From positions 1 to 64,000 of the forward strand of contig NZ_JAPFBW010000030.1 of assembly GCF_026153205.1 (NCBI RefSeq): a stretch of DNA of 64,000 nt, given 5' to 3'. The position numbers were made by a program, and so were the translations under genes. Each line of letters opens with the position of its first letter. The first letter of the stretch is position 1. The notes below the pieces were generated by a model. The model saw nothing but the letters and a program-made list of their open reading frames with translations. It was not told where the DNA came from and did not search any database. The DNA comes from Aquabacterium sp. A7-Y (GTDB lineage: Bacteria; Pseudomonadota; Gammaproteobacteria; Burkholderiales; Burkholderiaceae_C). Shown one piece after another: positions 16,815 through 24,884 of this stretch.

Positions 16815-18155
16815 TCAGCGCTCCCGGATGGCCCAGAACTCGAGCTGCAGCCCGGGGAACTCGCCGGCGATGTGCATCGCCATCGCGCCGGACTTCTTCA
16901 GCTGCTCCCACAGGTCGCCATGGCGCTCCAGCTCGAAGTAGTGGAAGCCGGCGTGGTAGGGCAGCTCGCGCGGCGCCACCGCCAGCCCGCGCAGCGTGAT
17001 GCCGGGCAGCTGCAGGTTGACCAGGTCGCGGATCTTGTCCACCGGCCCGAGCTTGACCTGCGAGGGGAAGCGGGTGCGCAGCTGCTCGCCGGGCACCTGG
17101 GCGTTGACCGCCAGCACGAAGTTGGCGCTTTTCATCAGCTCCAGGTCGGCGATGGAGGCCGTGCGCACGCCGTACTTGCGGTCCACCAGGTCGATCGCGA
17201 TGGCGCGCTGCTCCAGCACCGTGCCCAGCAGCGCTCGCAGCTCGGCCACCACGGCGCCGAAGCTGCGCTCCAGGTCTTCGTGCAGGTAGTCGGGCATCTG
17301 GCGCGGCCGGCGTGTCGGGTTGCCGAAGATGGCCAGGTCACCGGCGGCTTCCAGGCAGGTGCGGTAGAGCAGCTCCGGGTGCACCAGGTAAAGCTTCGAA
17401 AGGTGAGTGAACAGAGGCTCGTAACGGTTGACGGTCTGCAGCATCAGGAAGTCGGCGATCTCGGCGACCCCGCCCGCACCGGGTTTGCCCATGCGCGCGG
17501 CCAGTGCTTCACCGCGCTGCGCCATCAGGGCTTGCACCTCGCGGGCATAGCCGGCCAGACGGGCGTGGCCGGCCACCGCCAGCATCGGCGGGATGTAGCC
17601 GCGGTCCACCAGCAGCTGGTTGTCGGCCTTGCGCTCGACGATGCGCACCACGCCGACCGACTGGTAGGCCTCGGTCGCGTCGCGCTGCAGCATCAGGCGC
17701 GCGTGCAGATCGCCGACCTGGATGTCGGCGGTGTTGTCGAAGCCGGCCGAGGCGTCCTGCACCTGTACGTCGCGGGCGATGTAGCGCAGCAGCGCCGCGT
17801 CGTCCTCGTCCTCCATGCCTGCTTCCTGGGCGGTGGGGCGGCGCGACGGCACGGCCAGCACGACCACCTGGTCTTTGATGTCGACGGGGAAGTCGAAGGC
17901 CGCGGGCAGGGGGTCGAGCGCCGGCGCGTCGATCGGGGTGCCGTCCGGCAGCACGCCGCGCACCTTGAGCAGCTGCACCCGGCCCAGCATCAGGCTGGCG
18001 TCGTCGAGCTCGTACTCGACCCAGCCCCAGCGGTAGGCGGCGGTGGTGGACAGGCGCTGGTCGACCCAGCGCTCGATGTGGCGGTCTTGCTGTTGAAAGT
18101 GCTGCGGCTGGAGGAACATGCCCTCCGTCCACACCACGCGGCGAAAGCTCGACAT
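16815..18155 (-). CDS. tssK: T6SS baseplate protein TssK
   Basis: 446 residues; the start is ATG 18155 because TssK proteins begin MSSFRRVVWTEGMFLQPQHFQQQ, and the upstream in-frame ATG at 18203 would add 16 residues absent from the family. TssK trimers link the baseplate (TssEFG, VgrG) to the TssL/TssM membrane complex and are related to phage receptor-binding proteins. The whole length is collinear: YRWGWVEYELD, DFLMLQTVNRYEPLF, HPELLYRTCLEAAGDLAIF and the C-terminal neck FHYFELERHGDLWEQLKKSGA (in part). Lies between tssJ (80 bp) and tssL in the leftward operon. Confidence 0.96.
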   Translation of the reverse strand: MSSFRRVVWTEGMFLQPQHFQQQDRHIERWVDQRLSTTAAYRWGWVEYELDDASLMLGRVQLLKVRGVLPDGTPIDAPALDPLPAAFDFPVDIKDQVVVLAVPSRRPTAQEAGMEDEDDAALLRYIARDVQVQDASAGFDNTADIQVGDLHARLMLQRDATEAYQSVGVVRIVERKADNQLLVDRGYIPPMLAVAGHARLAGYAREVQALMAQRGEALAARMGKPGAGGVAEIADFLMLQTVNRYEPLFTHLSKLYLVHPELLYRTCLEAAGDLAIFGNPTRRPRQMPDYLHEDLERSFGAVVAELRALLGTVLEQRAIAIDLVDRKYGVRTASIADLELMKSANFVLAVNAQVPGEQLRTRFPSQVKLGPVDKIRDLVNLQLPGITLRGLAVAPRELPYHAGFHYFELERHGDLWEQLKKSGAMAMHIAGEFPGLQLEFWAIRER

Positions 18156-18235
18156 GAATCCGCTTCCCTCGGGACGTGTGACTGAAAAATCGGCTCGCGG
18201 CACCGGCCCGGCCCGTGCCGCCTCGATCTGCTGAC

Positions 18236-18712
18236 TTATTTGCGCGCGACCGACAGGTCGACGGCGCGCGGGCCGGCGGTGATACGCACGACCTGCTTTT
18301 TGCCCAGGTTCAGGCCGCCCACGGCGCGCCAGCGGGCGTTTTCGAGATCGCGGTAGGCGACCAGCACGGCGACAAAACGGGTGTCGGGCTTGGCGATGCG
18401 CTTGAGCGACAGGTTCTGCCCCGGCTGCAGCACGAACTCATCGCGGGTATTGAGATCGGCCGCCAGGGTCTCGCGGTCCTTGTCAAACAGCGAGAAGAAG
18501 TCGGCCGACTCGAAAGCCGCCGGGGTCTTCAGTTCATACACCCGGACCATCACCGGCGAGGGCCGGTTGCGGGTGTCGGGGTTGACGTCGGCCGTGCCGA
18601 CGAGCTGAATCTCGACCTGTGTGGGCTTCGGCGTGCTCGAGCAGCCCCACAGCAGGGCGGCCAGACCGACCACGAAGAGACGTTTCAGCAGGTCGGGAAG
18701 GAGTCGGCTCAT
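18236..18712 (-). CDS. tssJ: T6SS outer-membrane lipoprotein TssJ
   Basis: 158 residues from ATG 18712; longer frames upstream to 18802 add arginine-rich sequence not suited to a signal peptide. The signal peptide MSRLLPDLLKRLFVVGLAALLWGC ends in a lipobox with C24 (quoted in part: AALLWGC). The mature protein has the TssJ beta-sandwich features: VEIQLVGTADVNPD, SPVMVRVYELKTPAAFESADFFSLFD, GQNLSLKRIAKPDTRFVAVLVAYRD. TssJ is anchored in the outer membrane and holds the end of TssM. First gene of the leftward operon, divergent from tssA across 322 bp. Confidence 0.95.
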   Translation of the reverse strand: MSRLLPDLLKRLFVVGLAALLWGCSSTPKPTQVEIQLVGTADVNPDTRNRPSPVMVRVYELKTPAAFESADFFSLFDKDRETLAADLNTRDEFVLQPGQNLSLKRIAKPDTRFVAVLVAYRDLENARWRAVGGLNLGKKQVVRITAGPRAVDLSVARK

Positions 18713-19034
18713 TGGATATTCCGTTGCAAACATCGATCGAAGTGAGGGCGCTCGGGCCTTTCGCGTAAGGACATGCGCGGCCCGCGCCCTGAGTCGCCGC
18801 ACGATTATGGGTCGCGTCGGACACGGAAGAAAGCATCCTGCCCGTGGACCACCAAGAACTAGGGGGCCGGGCCCGGGCGAGCGGCAAAGGGGTCGCGGGG
18901 GGCAAAAACCGGCCCTCGGACTCCCCTACCTTACGATCCCCTAACCCTTGGGGTAGCGCCTGCACCGGGGCGATCCTAGACTGCCGGCAATTCAAACGAA
19001 ATGGCGCAGATTGTGTGCCGCTGAGGTGTCTTCC
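18713..19034. promoter_or_regulatory. Divergent T6SS control region between tssJ and tssA
   Basis: No gene fits here. The region holds AACTAGGGGG at 18857-18866, two direct CCCCTA repeats 15 bp apart (18923-18928 and 18938-18943), and GGGGTA at 18950-18955 facing the second repeat. A promoter-like pair for tssA follows: TAGCGC (18954-18959), 17 bp, TAGACT (18977-18982), about 52 bp before the tssA start. A 27-bp block (18956-18982) matches the region before tagH at 18 positions. I could not define the tssJ promoter. Repeated half-sites of this sort fit a NarL/LuxR-type regulator such as the one encoded at 48592. Confidence 0.5.
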
Positions 19035-20051
19035 GTGATCGATCTCGATGTTTTGCTGGCCCCTGTCTCCGAGTCCTCGCCCTGCGGCGATGACCTGGAG
19101 TACGACGCCCAGTTCATGGCGTTGGAGCAGGCGGCGCGCGGCAAGGCCGAGCAGCAGTTCGGCGACACCGTGGTCGCGGCGGAGGAGCCCGACTGGGGCG
19201 AGGTGATCGATACGGCCACCGCGCTGCTGCTGCGCACCAAGGATCTGCGCATCGCAACCTACCTTGCGCGCGGCCTGGCCCGCACCGGCGGCCCGGCGGG
19301 CCTGGGCCGCGGCCTGGAGCTGCTGCACGGATTGTGCGAGCGCTACTGGGACCAGCTGTATCCCCAGCTCGACGCCGACGACGGTTTCGATCCCATCATG
19401 CGCATGAACGCACTGGCGCCGCTGGCTCATCCCGAGGCGGGCCTGCGCGAGCTGCGTGAAGGCCCCTGCGTGCGCACCCGTGGCGGCGCGATCAGCGTCA
19501 AGCAGATCGAGTACGCGCTTGCACTCGTCGAGCCGCCGGCCGGACAAGCGCTGCCCTCGGAGCAGGAGATCCTGTCGGCCTTTCGCGAGGCGGCCGCGGC
19601 CGACGCCGGTTTCGTGGAGGGCATGCGCCGCGCCAGCGTGCAGGCCAATGCCTTGCAGACCTGGCTGAACGAAAAGATCGGCTCCGACCAGGCGGTGGAC
19701 CTGCGCCCGCTGCGCCTGATCCTCAATGCGGTGACGAAGATGGTCGACCAGGTCGCGGCGCCTGCCGAGGCCGCCGCGGACGCCGCGGGCGAGGTGCCGG
19801 CAGGCGAGGGTGCCGGCGCCGGCTCCCCCGTCCGTGTTGCGGTGCCGGGCGAGATGCGCAGCCGTGAGGACGTGCTGCGCATGCTGGACAAGGCGATCGA
19901 GTTCCTGGAGCGCAACGAGCCCACCAACCCGGCCCCCTTGCTGCTGCGGCGTGCGCAGCGCTTGATGACGATGAACTTCCTGGAGATCATCGAGGACATG
20001 ACGCCCGACGGCGCCAGCACCGTGCGCAACCTGGCGGGCATTCGCGAATGA
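19035..20051 (+). CDS. tssA: T6SS cap protein TssA (ImpA family)
   Basis: 338 residues from GTG 19035. A TTG eight codons upstream would add residues not found in the family, which starts at IDLDVLLAPVSE. The N-terminal ImpA domain shows SSPCGDDLEYDAQFM, EEPDWGEVIDTATALL and CERYWDQLYPQLDADDG; the C-terminus is MRSREDVLRMLDKAIEFLERNEPTNPAPLLLRRAQRLM (in part), the short TssA1-like type. TssA primes and coordinates tail-tube and sheath polymerisation. It opens the rightward operon; a 119-bp gap separates it from tssB. Confidence 0.95.
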   Translation: MIDLDVLLAPVSESSPCGDDLEYDAQFMALEQAARGKAEQQFGDTVVAAEEPDWGEVIDTATALLLRTKDLRIATYLARGLARTGGPAGLGRGLELLHGLCERYWDQLYPQLDADDGFDPIMRMNALAPLAHPEAGLRELREGPCVRTRGGAISVKQIEYALALVEPPAGQALPSEQEILSAFREAAAADAGFVEGMRRASVQANALQTWLNEKIGSDQAVDLRPLRLILNAVTKMVDQVAAPAEAAADAAGEVPAGEGAGAGSPVRVAVPGEMRSREDVLRMLDKAIEFLERNEPTNPAPLLLRRAQRLMTMNFLEIIEDMTPDGASTVRNLAGIRE

Positions 20052-20170
20052 CCTGGATGGCCCGCAGCGCCCCGGTGCCGAGCCCGAGCGTCTACGTCTT
20101 GTATTCATTGTGATGTCACGGACCGCAGCGCCTGCACGCACGGTCCCGCTTTCTACCCTAGGAGAACCCC

Positions 20171-20683
20171 ATGGCCACCAGCAGCCAGAAATTCATTGCC
20201 AGGAATCGTGCGCCCCGCGTGCAGATCGAGTACGACGTGGAGCTGTACGGGGCCGAGAAGAAGGTCCAGCTGCCTTTTGTCATGGGGGTGTTGTCGGACC
20301 TGTCTGGCAAGCCGGCCGATCCGTTGGCGCCGGTGGCTGACCGCAAGTTCCTCGACATCGACGTCGACAACTTCGATTCGCGCATGAAGTCGATGAAGCC
20401 GCGGGTGGCCTTCCAGGTGCCCAACACGCTGACCGGCGAAGGCAACATCAGCGTCGACATCACCTTCGACAGCATGGATGACTTCTCGCCGGCCGCGGTC
20501 GCGAAGAAGGTCGACGCGCTGAACAAGCTGCTCGAAGCTCGCCAGCAGCTGGCCAACCTGGTCACCTACATGGACGGCAAGACCGGCGCCGAGGAGCTGA
20601 TCGCCAAGGTCCTGCAGGACCCGGCGCTGCTGCAGTCGCTGGCTGCCAACCAGAAGCCGGCCGAAGAAGGCGGTGCGGCCTGA
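20171..20683 (+). CDS. tssB: T6SS sheath small subunit TssB (VipA)
   Basis: 170 residues, with an AGGAG ribosome site. TssB pairs with TssC to form the contractile sheath around the Hcp tube. Landmarks: QKFIARNRAPRVQIEYDVE, LPFVMGVLSDLSG, DRKFLDIDVDNFDSRMKSM and the coiled C-terminal helix that contacts TssC (LNKLLEARQQLANLVTYMDG). Length and sequence are standard. Gap to tssC is 44 bp. Confidence 0.97.
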   Translation: MATSSQKFIARNRAPRVQIEYDVELYGAEKKVQLPFVMGVLSDLSGKPADPLAPVADRKFLDIDVDNFDSRMKSMKPRVAFQVPNTLTGEGNISVDITFDSMDDFSPAAVAKKVDALNKLLEARQQLANLVTYMDGKTGAEELIAKVLQDPALLQSLAANQKPAEEGGAA

Positions 20684-20727
20684 GGTCGCTCGACTGAAGT
20701 CGCTCGAACCACTCAGGAGTTCTATTC

Positions 20728-22221
20728 ATGGCTGACACACAACAACAGCAGACCCAGCTCGAAGGCGTCACCTTCGAAGGCAACGAACTCGGCGCGCTGC
20801 TCCAGCGCGAGTTCAAGCCCAAGACCGACGAGGCCAAATCCGCCGTCGAGACCGCCGTCCAGACCCTGGCGCAGCAGGCGCTGTCGCAGACCAAGCTGAT
20901 CGGCTCGGACGTCGTCAAGTCCATCGAGGCGATGATCGCTGCGATCGACAAGAAGCTGTCGGACCAGATCAACCTGATCCTGCACCACAACGACTTCCAG
21001 AAGCTCGAAGGCGCCTGGCGCGGTCTCCACTACCTCGTCAACAACACCGAAACCGACGAGCAGCTCAAGATCCGCGTGATGAACATCACGAAAAGCGAGT
21101 TGGGCAAGACCCTCAAGCGCTACAAGGGCACGGCCTGGGACCAGAGCCCGATCTTCAAGCGTGTCTACGAGGAAGAGTACGGCCAGTTCGGCGGCGAGCC
21201 CTTCGGCTGCATGGTGGGCGACTACCATTTCGACCACAGCCCGCCCGACGTCGAGCTGCTGGGCGAGATGGCCAAGGTCTGCGCCGCCGCGCACATGCCC
21301 TTCATCGCCGGCGCTTCGCCGACCACGATGCAGATGGAGACCTGGCAGGAGCTGGCCAACCCGCGCGACCTGACCAAGATCTTCACGACGCCCGAGTACG
21401 CGGCCTGGCGCTCGCTGCGCGAGTCCGACGACTCCCGCTATATCGGCCTGGCGATGCCGCGTTTCCTGTCGCGCCTGCCCTACGGTGCGCGCACCAACCC
21501 GGTGGAAGAGTTCGACTTCGAGGAAGACACCGGCGCGGCCGACCACCACAAGTACACCTGGGCCAATGCCGCCTACGCGATGGCGACCAACATCAACCGC
21601 TCCTTCAAGGAGTTCGGCTGGTGCTCGCGCATCCGCGGCATCGAGTCGGGCGGCGCGGTCGAGGGCCTGCCGGCCCACACCTTCCCGACCGACGACGGCG
21701 GCGTGGACATGAAGTGCCCGACCGAGATCGCGATCTCCGACCGCCGCGAGGCCGAACTCGCCAAGAACGGCTTCATGCCGCTGGTGCACCGCAAGAACAG
21801 CGACTTCGCTGCCTTCATCGGTGCCCAGTCGCTGCAGAAGCCGACCGAGTACGACGATCCGGACGCCACCGCGAACGCCAACCTGGCGGCGCGCCTGCCG
21901 TATCTGTTCGCGACCTGCCGCTTCGCGCACTACCTGAAGTGCATCGTGCGCGACAAGATCGGCTCGTTCAAGGAGCGCGACGACATGCAGGTGTGGCTCC
22001 AGAACTGGATCACCCAGTACGTGGACGGCGACCCCGCCCACTCGTCCGAACAGACCAAGGCGCGCAAGCCGCTGGCCGCCGCCGAGGTTGTCGTGGAGGA
22101 AGTCGAGGGCAACCCCGGCTACTACACCTCCAAATTCTTCCTGCGACCGCACTACCAGCTCGAAGGCTTGACCGTCTCCTTGCGGTTGGTATCCAAGCTG
22201 CCGTCAGTCAAGGGGGCTTAA
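20728..22221 (+). CDS. tssC: T6SS sheath large subunit TssC (VipB)
   Basis: 497 residues. The core motifs are all present: FQKLEGAWRGLHYLV, SPIFKRVYEEEYGQFGGEPFG, YVGLAMPRFLSRLPYG-type segment (here YIGLAMPRFLSRLPYG), the FDFEEDTG loop, FGWCSRIRGIESGG and the C-terminal YYTSKFFLRPHYQLEGLTVSLRLVSKLP (in part). With TssB it forms the contractile sheath; the N-terminal ~75 residues include the helix recognised by ClpV for disassembly. The hcp gene follows after 94 bp that contain two small hairpins. Confidence 0.97.
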   Translation: MADTQQQQTQLEGVTFEGNELGALLQREFKPKTDEAKSAVETAVQTLAQQALSQTKLIGSDVVKSIEAMIAAIDKKLSDQINLILHHNDFQKLEGAWRGLHYLVNNTETDEQLKIRVMNITKSELGKTLKRYKGTAWDQSPIFKRVYEEEYGQFGGEPFGCMVGDYHFDHSPPDVELLGEMAKVCAAAHMPFIAGASPTTMQMETWQELANPRDLTKIFTTPEYAAWRSLRESDDSRYIGLAMPRFLSRLPYGARTNPVEEFDFEEDTGAADHHKYTWANAAYAMATNINRSFKEFGWCSRIRGIESGGAVEGLPAHTFPTDDGGVDMKCPTEIAISDRREAELAKNGFMPLVHRKNSDFAAFIGAQSLQKPTEYDDPDATANANLAARLPYLFATCRFAHYLKCIVRDKIGSFKERDDMQVWLQNWITQYVDGDPAHSSEQTKARKPLAAAEVVVEEVEGNPGYYTSKFFLRPHYQLEGLTVSLRLVSKLPSVKGA

Positions 22222-22229
22222 GCCGCACG

Positions 22230-22262
22230 TCGGCTTACTGAAGCGTTGACCCGAAAGGGTCA
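22230..22262 (+). other. Two hairpins in the tssC-hcp gap
   Basis: The gap contains AAGCCG-CACGT-CGGCTT (22220-22236 approximately) and TGACCC-GAAA-GGGTCA (22247-22262), the second closed by a stable GNRA-type tetraloop. Neither is followed by a U-run, so they are not good terminators; they could be a processing or stability element at the 5' side of the abundant hcp message. Role inferred. Confidence 0.4.
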
Positions 22263-22315
22263 GCAAAAGAAGACGCAGTACTTTCCATCACTGTCATTGC
22301 AAATAGGAGCGCGAC

Positions 22316-22798
22316 ATGGCTGTAGATATGTTTCTGAAGATCGACGACGTCAAGGGCGAGTCGGTAGATTCGAAGCACAAGGGCACGATCGACGTGCTGG
22401 CCTGGAGCTGGGGCATGTCCCAGTCCGGCACCACCCATCTGGGCGGTGGCGGCGGCTCGGGCAAGGTCTCGGTGCAGGACATTTCCCTGACCAAGTACGT
22501 CGACAAGTCCTCGCCGACCCTGATGCTGGCCTGCTGCAACGGCAAGCACTACAAGGAAGCCGTGCTGACCGTGCGCAAGGCCGGCGAGAAGCCGCTCGAG
22601 TACATCAAGATCACGATGAAGGAAGTCCTCATCTCCAACCTGAGCACCGGCGGCTCGGGGGGGGAGGACCGCCTGACCGAAAACGTGACCCTGAACTTCG
22701 CCGAGTTCAAGATCGAGTACGCCCCGCAGAAGCCGGACGGTACCGGCGAAGCGGTGGTCGAAGCGGCCTGGAACATCGCCGAGAACGTCAAGGTCTAA
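22316..22798 (+). CDS. hcp: T6SS tube protein Hcp (first copy)
   Basis: 160 residues, preceded by AGGAG. Forms hexameric rings that stack into the inner tube and carry small effectors. The Hcp signature is clear: DMFLKIDDVKGES, GTIDVLAWSWGMSQSG, VSVQDISLTKYVDKSSP, LMLACCNGKHYKEAVLTVRKAGEKP, YIKITMKEVLISN. A strong terminator at 22816-22840 follows immediately, so much hcp message may end here and be more abundant than the downstream genes. The second hcp gene lies 156 bp further on and is a distinct paralogue. Confidence 0.97.
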   Translation: MAVDMFLKIDDVKGESVDSKHKGTIDVLAWSWGMSQSGTTHLGGGGGSGKVSVQDISLTKYVDKSSPTLMLACCNGKHYKEAVLTVRKAGEKPLEYIKITMKEVLISNLSTGGSGGEDRLTENVTLNFAEFKIEYAPQKPDGTGEAVVEAAWNIAENVKV

Positions 22799-22815
22799 AG
22801 GCCTGCGTTCAGAAT

Positions 22816-22842
22816 GCAGGCCCCCCGGGGCCTGCCTTTTCC
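22816..22842 (+). terminator. Rho-independent-type terminator after first hcp
   Basis: A perfect 9-bp stem, GCAGGCCCC at 22816-22824 and GGGGCCTGC at 22827-22835, with a 2-base loop, is followed by CTTTTCC. The bottom of the stem can extend (GAAT/ATTC) around the T-run. It sits inside the long tss operon, so it is probably partly read through and sets a high hcp to downstream ratio. Confidence 0.75.
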
Positions 22843-22954
22843 ATTCTGGCCCTCTCCAGGGTGCGCATCGTGCAGGAGCGCATCGCGGCGAGGTCCGGAC
22901 CCAGCCCTTTGCGGGCCGAGCCTGTCGCTCGGACCCCTCTAACGAAAGCGAGCC

Positions 22955-23437
22955 ATGTCTCACGGCGACATGTTTCTCAAGGTCAACGGCAGCCGCTCCG
23001 GCGGTATCAAGGGAGAGGCCAACGACCAGGCGCATCGTGACGAGATCGACCTGCTCGGCTGGTCCTGGGGCATGCGGTCGGCCAGCGCGATGGGCGGCGG
23101 CGGCACCCAGGTCAAGACGACGGTGGAATCGCTGCACGTCACCAAGGAGGTCGACATGGCCTCCACCGCGCTGATGTCCGTGATGCGCAACAACGAGCTG
23201 CTGACCAAGGTGGTGCTGACGGTGCGCAAGGCCGGCGGCCTGCCGATCGACTACTTCATCGTGACCCTGGAGAACGCGCGCATCACCTCCTACGACGTCA
23301 CCACGATGAGTGGCGCCAACGACATCCTGCTCGAAAAGCTGACCTTCTCGTTCCAGAAGATCACGGCCGAATACGCCGGTCAGGACGACCGGGGCATGAA
23401 AAAGGGCAGCATGAACTTCACGGCGGAGGTCAACTGA
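22955..23437 (+). CDS. T6SS Hcp paralogue (second copy)
   Basis: 160 residues, same fold as the first Hcp but clearly divergent: DMFLKVNGSRSGGIKGEA, DEIDLLGWSWGMRSASAMGGGG, VESLHVTKEVDMAS, VVLTVRKAGGLPIDYFIVTLENARITSYD. The shared elements are the SWGM turn, the VRKAG strand and the C-terminal strand; most other positions differ. It ends one base before tagJ, so it is in the same transcript. Its own leader (22843-22954) begins after the terminator, so it may have its own promoter. It may build mixed or alternative tubes, or be specific for a particular effector; this is inference. Confidence 0.95.
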   Translation: MSHGDMFLKVNGSRSGGIKGEANDQAHRDEIDLLGWSWGMRSASAMGGGGTQVKTTVESLHVTKEVDMASTALMSVMRNNELLTKVVLTVRKAGGLPIDYFIVTLENARITSYDVTTMSGANDILLEKLTFSFQKITAEYAGQDDRGMKKGSMNFTAEVN

Positions 23438-23438
23438 G

Positions 23439-24275
23439 ATGGCCGCCACCCGATCCGAAGAACTGCTGAAGGCCGGCGACCCGCAGGCTGCCCTCAAGGC
23501 CCTGCAGGACGAAGTGCGCGCCGCCCCGGCCGACGCCAAGAAGCGCGTGTTCCTGTTCCAGCTGCTGTGCGTGCTGGGCCAGTGGGAGCGTGCGCTCAAC
23601 CAGCTCAATGTCGCTGCCGAGCTCGACCCCTCGGCGCTGGCGATGGCCCAGACTTACCGCGAGGCCATCAAGTGCGAGCTGCTGCGCGCCCAGGTCTTCG
23701 AAGGCCGCAAGGTGCCCATGCTGTTCGGCGAGCCCGAGCCCTGGATCGCGCTGCTGATCGAGGCGCTGCTGCGTGAAGGGCAGGGCCAGCCGGCCGACGC
23801 CCGCGCGCTGCGCGACCAGGCTTTCGAGCAGGCGCCGGCCGGCTCCGGCAAGACCGGCGAGACGCCGTTCGCCTGGATCGCCGATGCCGACATGCGGCTC
23901 GGCCCGGTGCTCGAGGTCATCATCAACGGCAAGTACTACTGGGTGCCCTTCGCGCGCTTGGCGCGGCTCGAGATCGAAGCGCCCGCCGACCTGCGCGACG
24001 CAGTCTGGATGCCGGCGCAGCTGCAGTTCGAGAACGGCGGCGAAACCGTCGGCCTGATTCCCACGCGTTATCCCGGCAGCGAAAAGAGCGCCGACGGGCT
24101 GCTCGCGCTGGCGCGCAAGACCGAGTGGCAGGAGCCGGCGCCCGGCTTTTATGTCGGCCTGGGCCAGCGCGTGCTGGCCACCGACGGCGGCGACCTGTCG
24201 CTGATGGACCTGCGGGGCATCGAGTGGGACGCCGCACCGGCGGAGCCGGCAGCAGAAAGCGCCGAAGGCGGGTGA
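23439..24275 (+). CDS. tagJ: T6SS accessory protein TagJ (ImpE/SciE family)
   Basis: 278 residues. The N-terminal ~110 residues are TPR-like helices (AEELLKAGDPQAAL-type: here EELLKAGDPQAALKALQDEV; LFQLLCVLGQWERALNQLNVAAELDPSA), and the C-terminal beta part holds WIADADMRLGPVLEVIINGKYYWVPF and PTRYPGSE, the ImpE signature. TagJ binds the N-terminus of TssB in systems that have it and modulates sheath turnover with ClpV. Its start is one base after the second hcp stop and tssE starts three bases after its stop, a tightly packed operon. Confidence 0.93.
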   Translation: MAATRSEELLKAGDPQAALKALQDEVRAAPADAKKRVFLFQLLCVLGQWERALNQLNVAAELDPSALAMAQTYREAIKCELLRAQVFEGRKVPMLFGEPEPWIALLIEALLREGQGQPADARALRDQAFEQAPAGSGKTGETPFAWIADADMRLGPVLEVIINGKYYWVPFARLARLEIEAPADLRDAVWMPAQLQFENGGETVGLIPTRYPGSEKSADGLLALARKTEWQEPAPGFYVGLGQRVLATDGGDLSLMDLRGIEWDAAPAEPAAESAEGG

Positions 24276-24278
24276 CCG

Positions 24279-24785
24279 GTGGCCGAGCTGACCCCCCAGG
24301 AACGCCTGCAGCCGGCCCTGCTGGACCGGCTGACCGACGACGACCCCTCGAAAACCGTCGAGCCTCGCGAACTGCGCGTGCTGAGCAAGTCGCGCCTGCG
24401 CGAGGCGGTGTTGCGCGACCTGGCCTGGCTGTTCAACTCGACCCGCATGTCCGGCCACACCGACTGGCAGAGCCTGCCGCATGCCGAGCGCTCGGTGGTC
24501 AACTTCGGCCTGCCGGCGCTGTCCGGGGAGACCGCCTCGACCCTGGACATCGTCAACCTGGAGGCCGACGTCAAGCGCGCCATCCTGGACTTCGAGCCCC
24601 GCATCATGGCTGCCAGCCTCAAGGTGGAAGCCCTGGTATCGGAACTGCAGATGGACCATCACAATGTCGTGAGCCTGCGCATCTCGGGCCACCTGTGGGC
24701 CCAGCCGGTGCCTTTCGAGCTGCTGCTGCGCACCGAGGTCGACCTGGAGACCGGCCAGGTCGAGATCCAGGAGCTGACGCGCTGA
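24279..24785 (+). CDS. tssE: T6SS baseplate protein TssE (gp25-like)
   Basis: 168 residues from GTG 24279, three bases after tagJ. Contains the gp25-like core: SRLREAVLRDLAWLFNSTRM, VVNFGLPALSG, LEADVKRAILDFEPRI and the C-terminal strand FELLLRTEVDLETGQVEIQ. TssE is a baseplate wedge component homologous to phage T4 gp25 and nucleates the sheath. A 99-bp C-rich gap without obvious signals precedes tssF. Confidence 0.95.
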   Translation: MAELTPQERLQPALLDRLTDDDPSKTVEPRELRVLSKSRLREAVLRDLAWLFNSTRMSGHTDWQSLPHAERSVVNFGLPALSGETASTLDIVNLEADVKRAILDFEPRIMAASLKVEALVSELQMDHHNVVSLRISGHLWAQPVPFELLLRTEVDLETGQVEIQELTR

Positions 24786-24884
24786 GCTCGCGCGGCCCCG
24801 AGATGGTCCGGCCCGCCCTCGCTTTCCCCACCCCGGCCGCCCGCGCCCCACGACCGGGTCGCCCGCAGTCTTAGACAGAGTCAC

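Noticed and set aside
18985-19034. Sigma-54 promoter (TGGC...TTG) just before tssA
   Set aside because: TGGCGCAGATTGTG lacks the GC at the fixed 10-base spacing from GG and is too close to the start codon.
23439-24275. TagJ as an adenylate- or TPR-kinase-type protein
   Set aside because: No kinase or nucleotide motif is present; ImpE signature segments and position between hcp and tssE settle the call.
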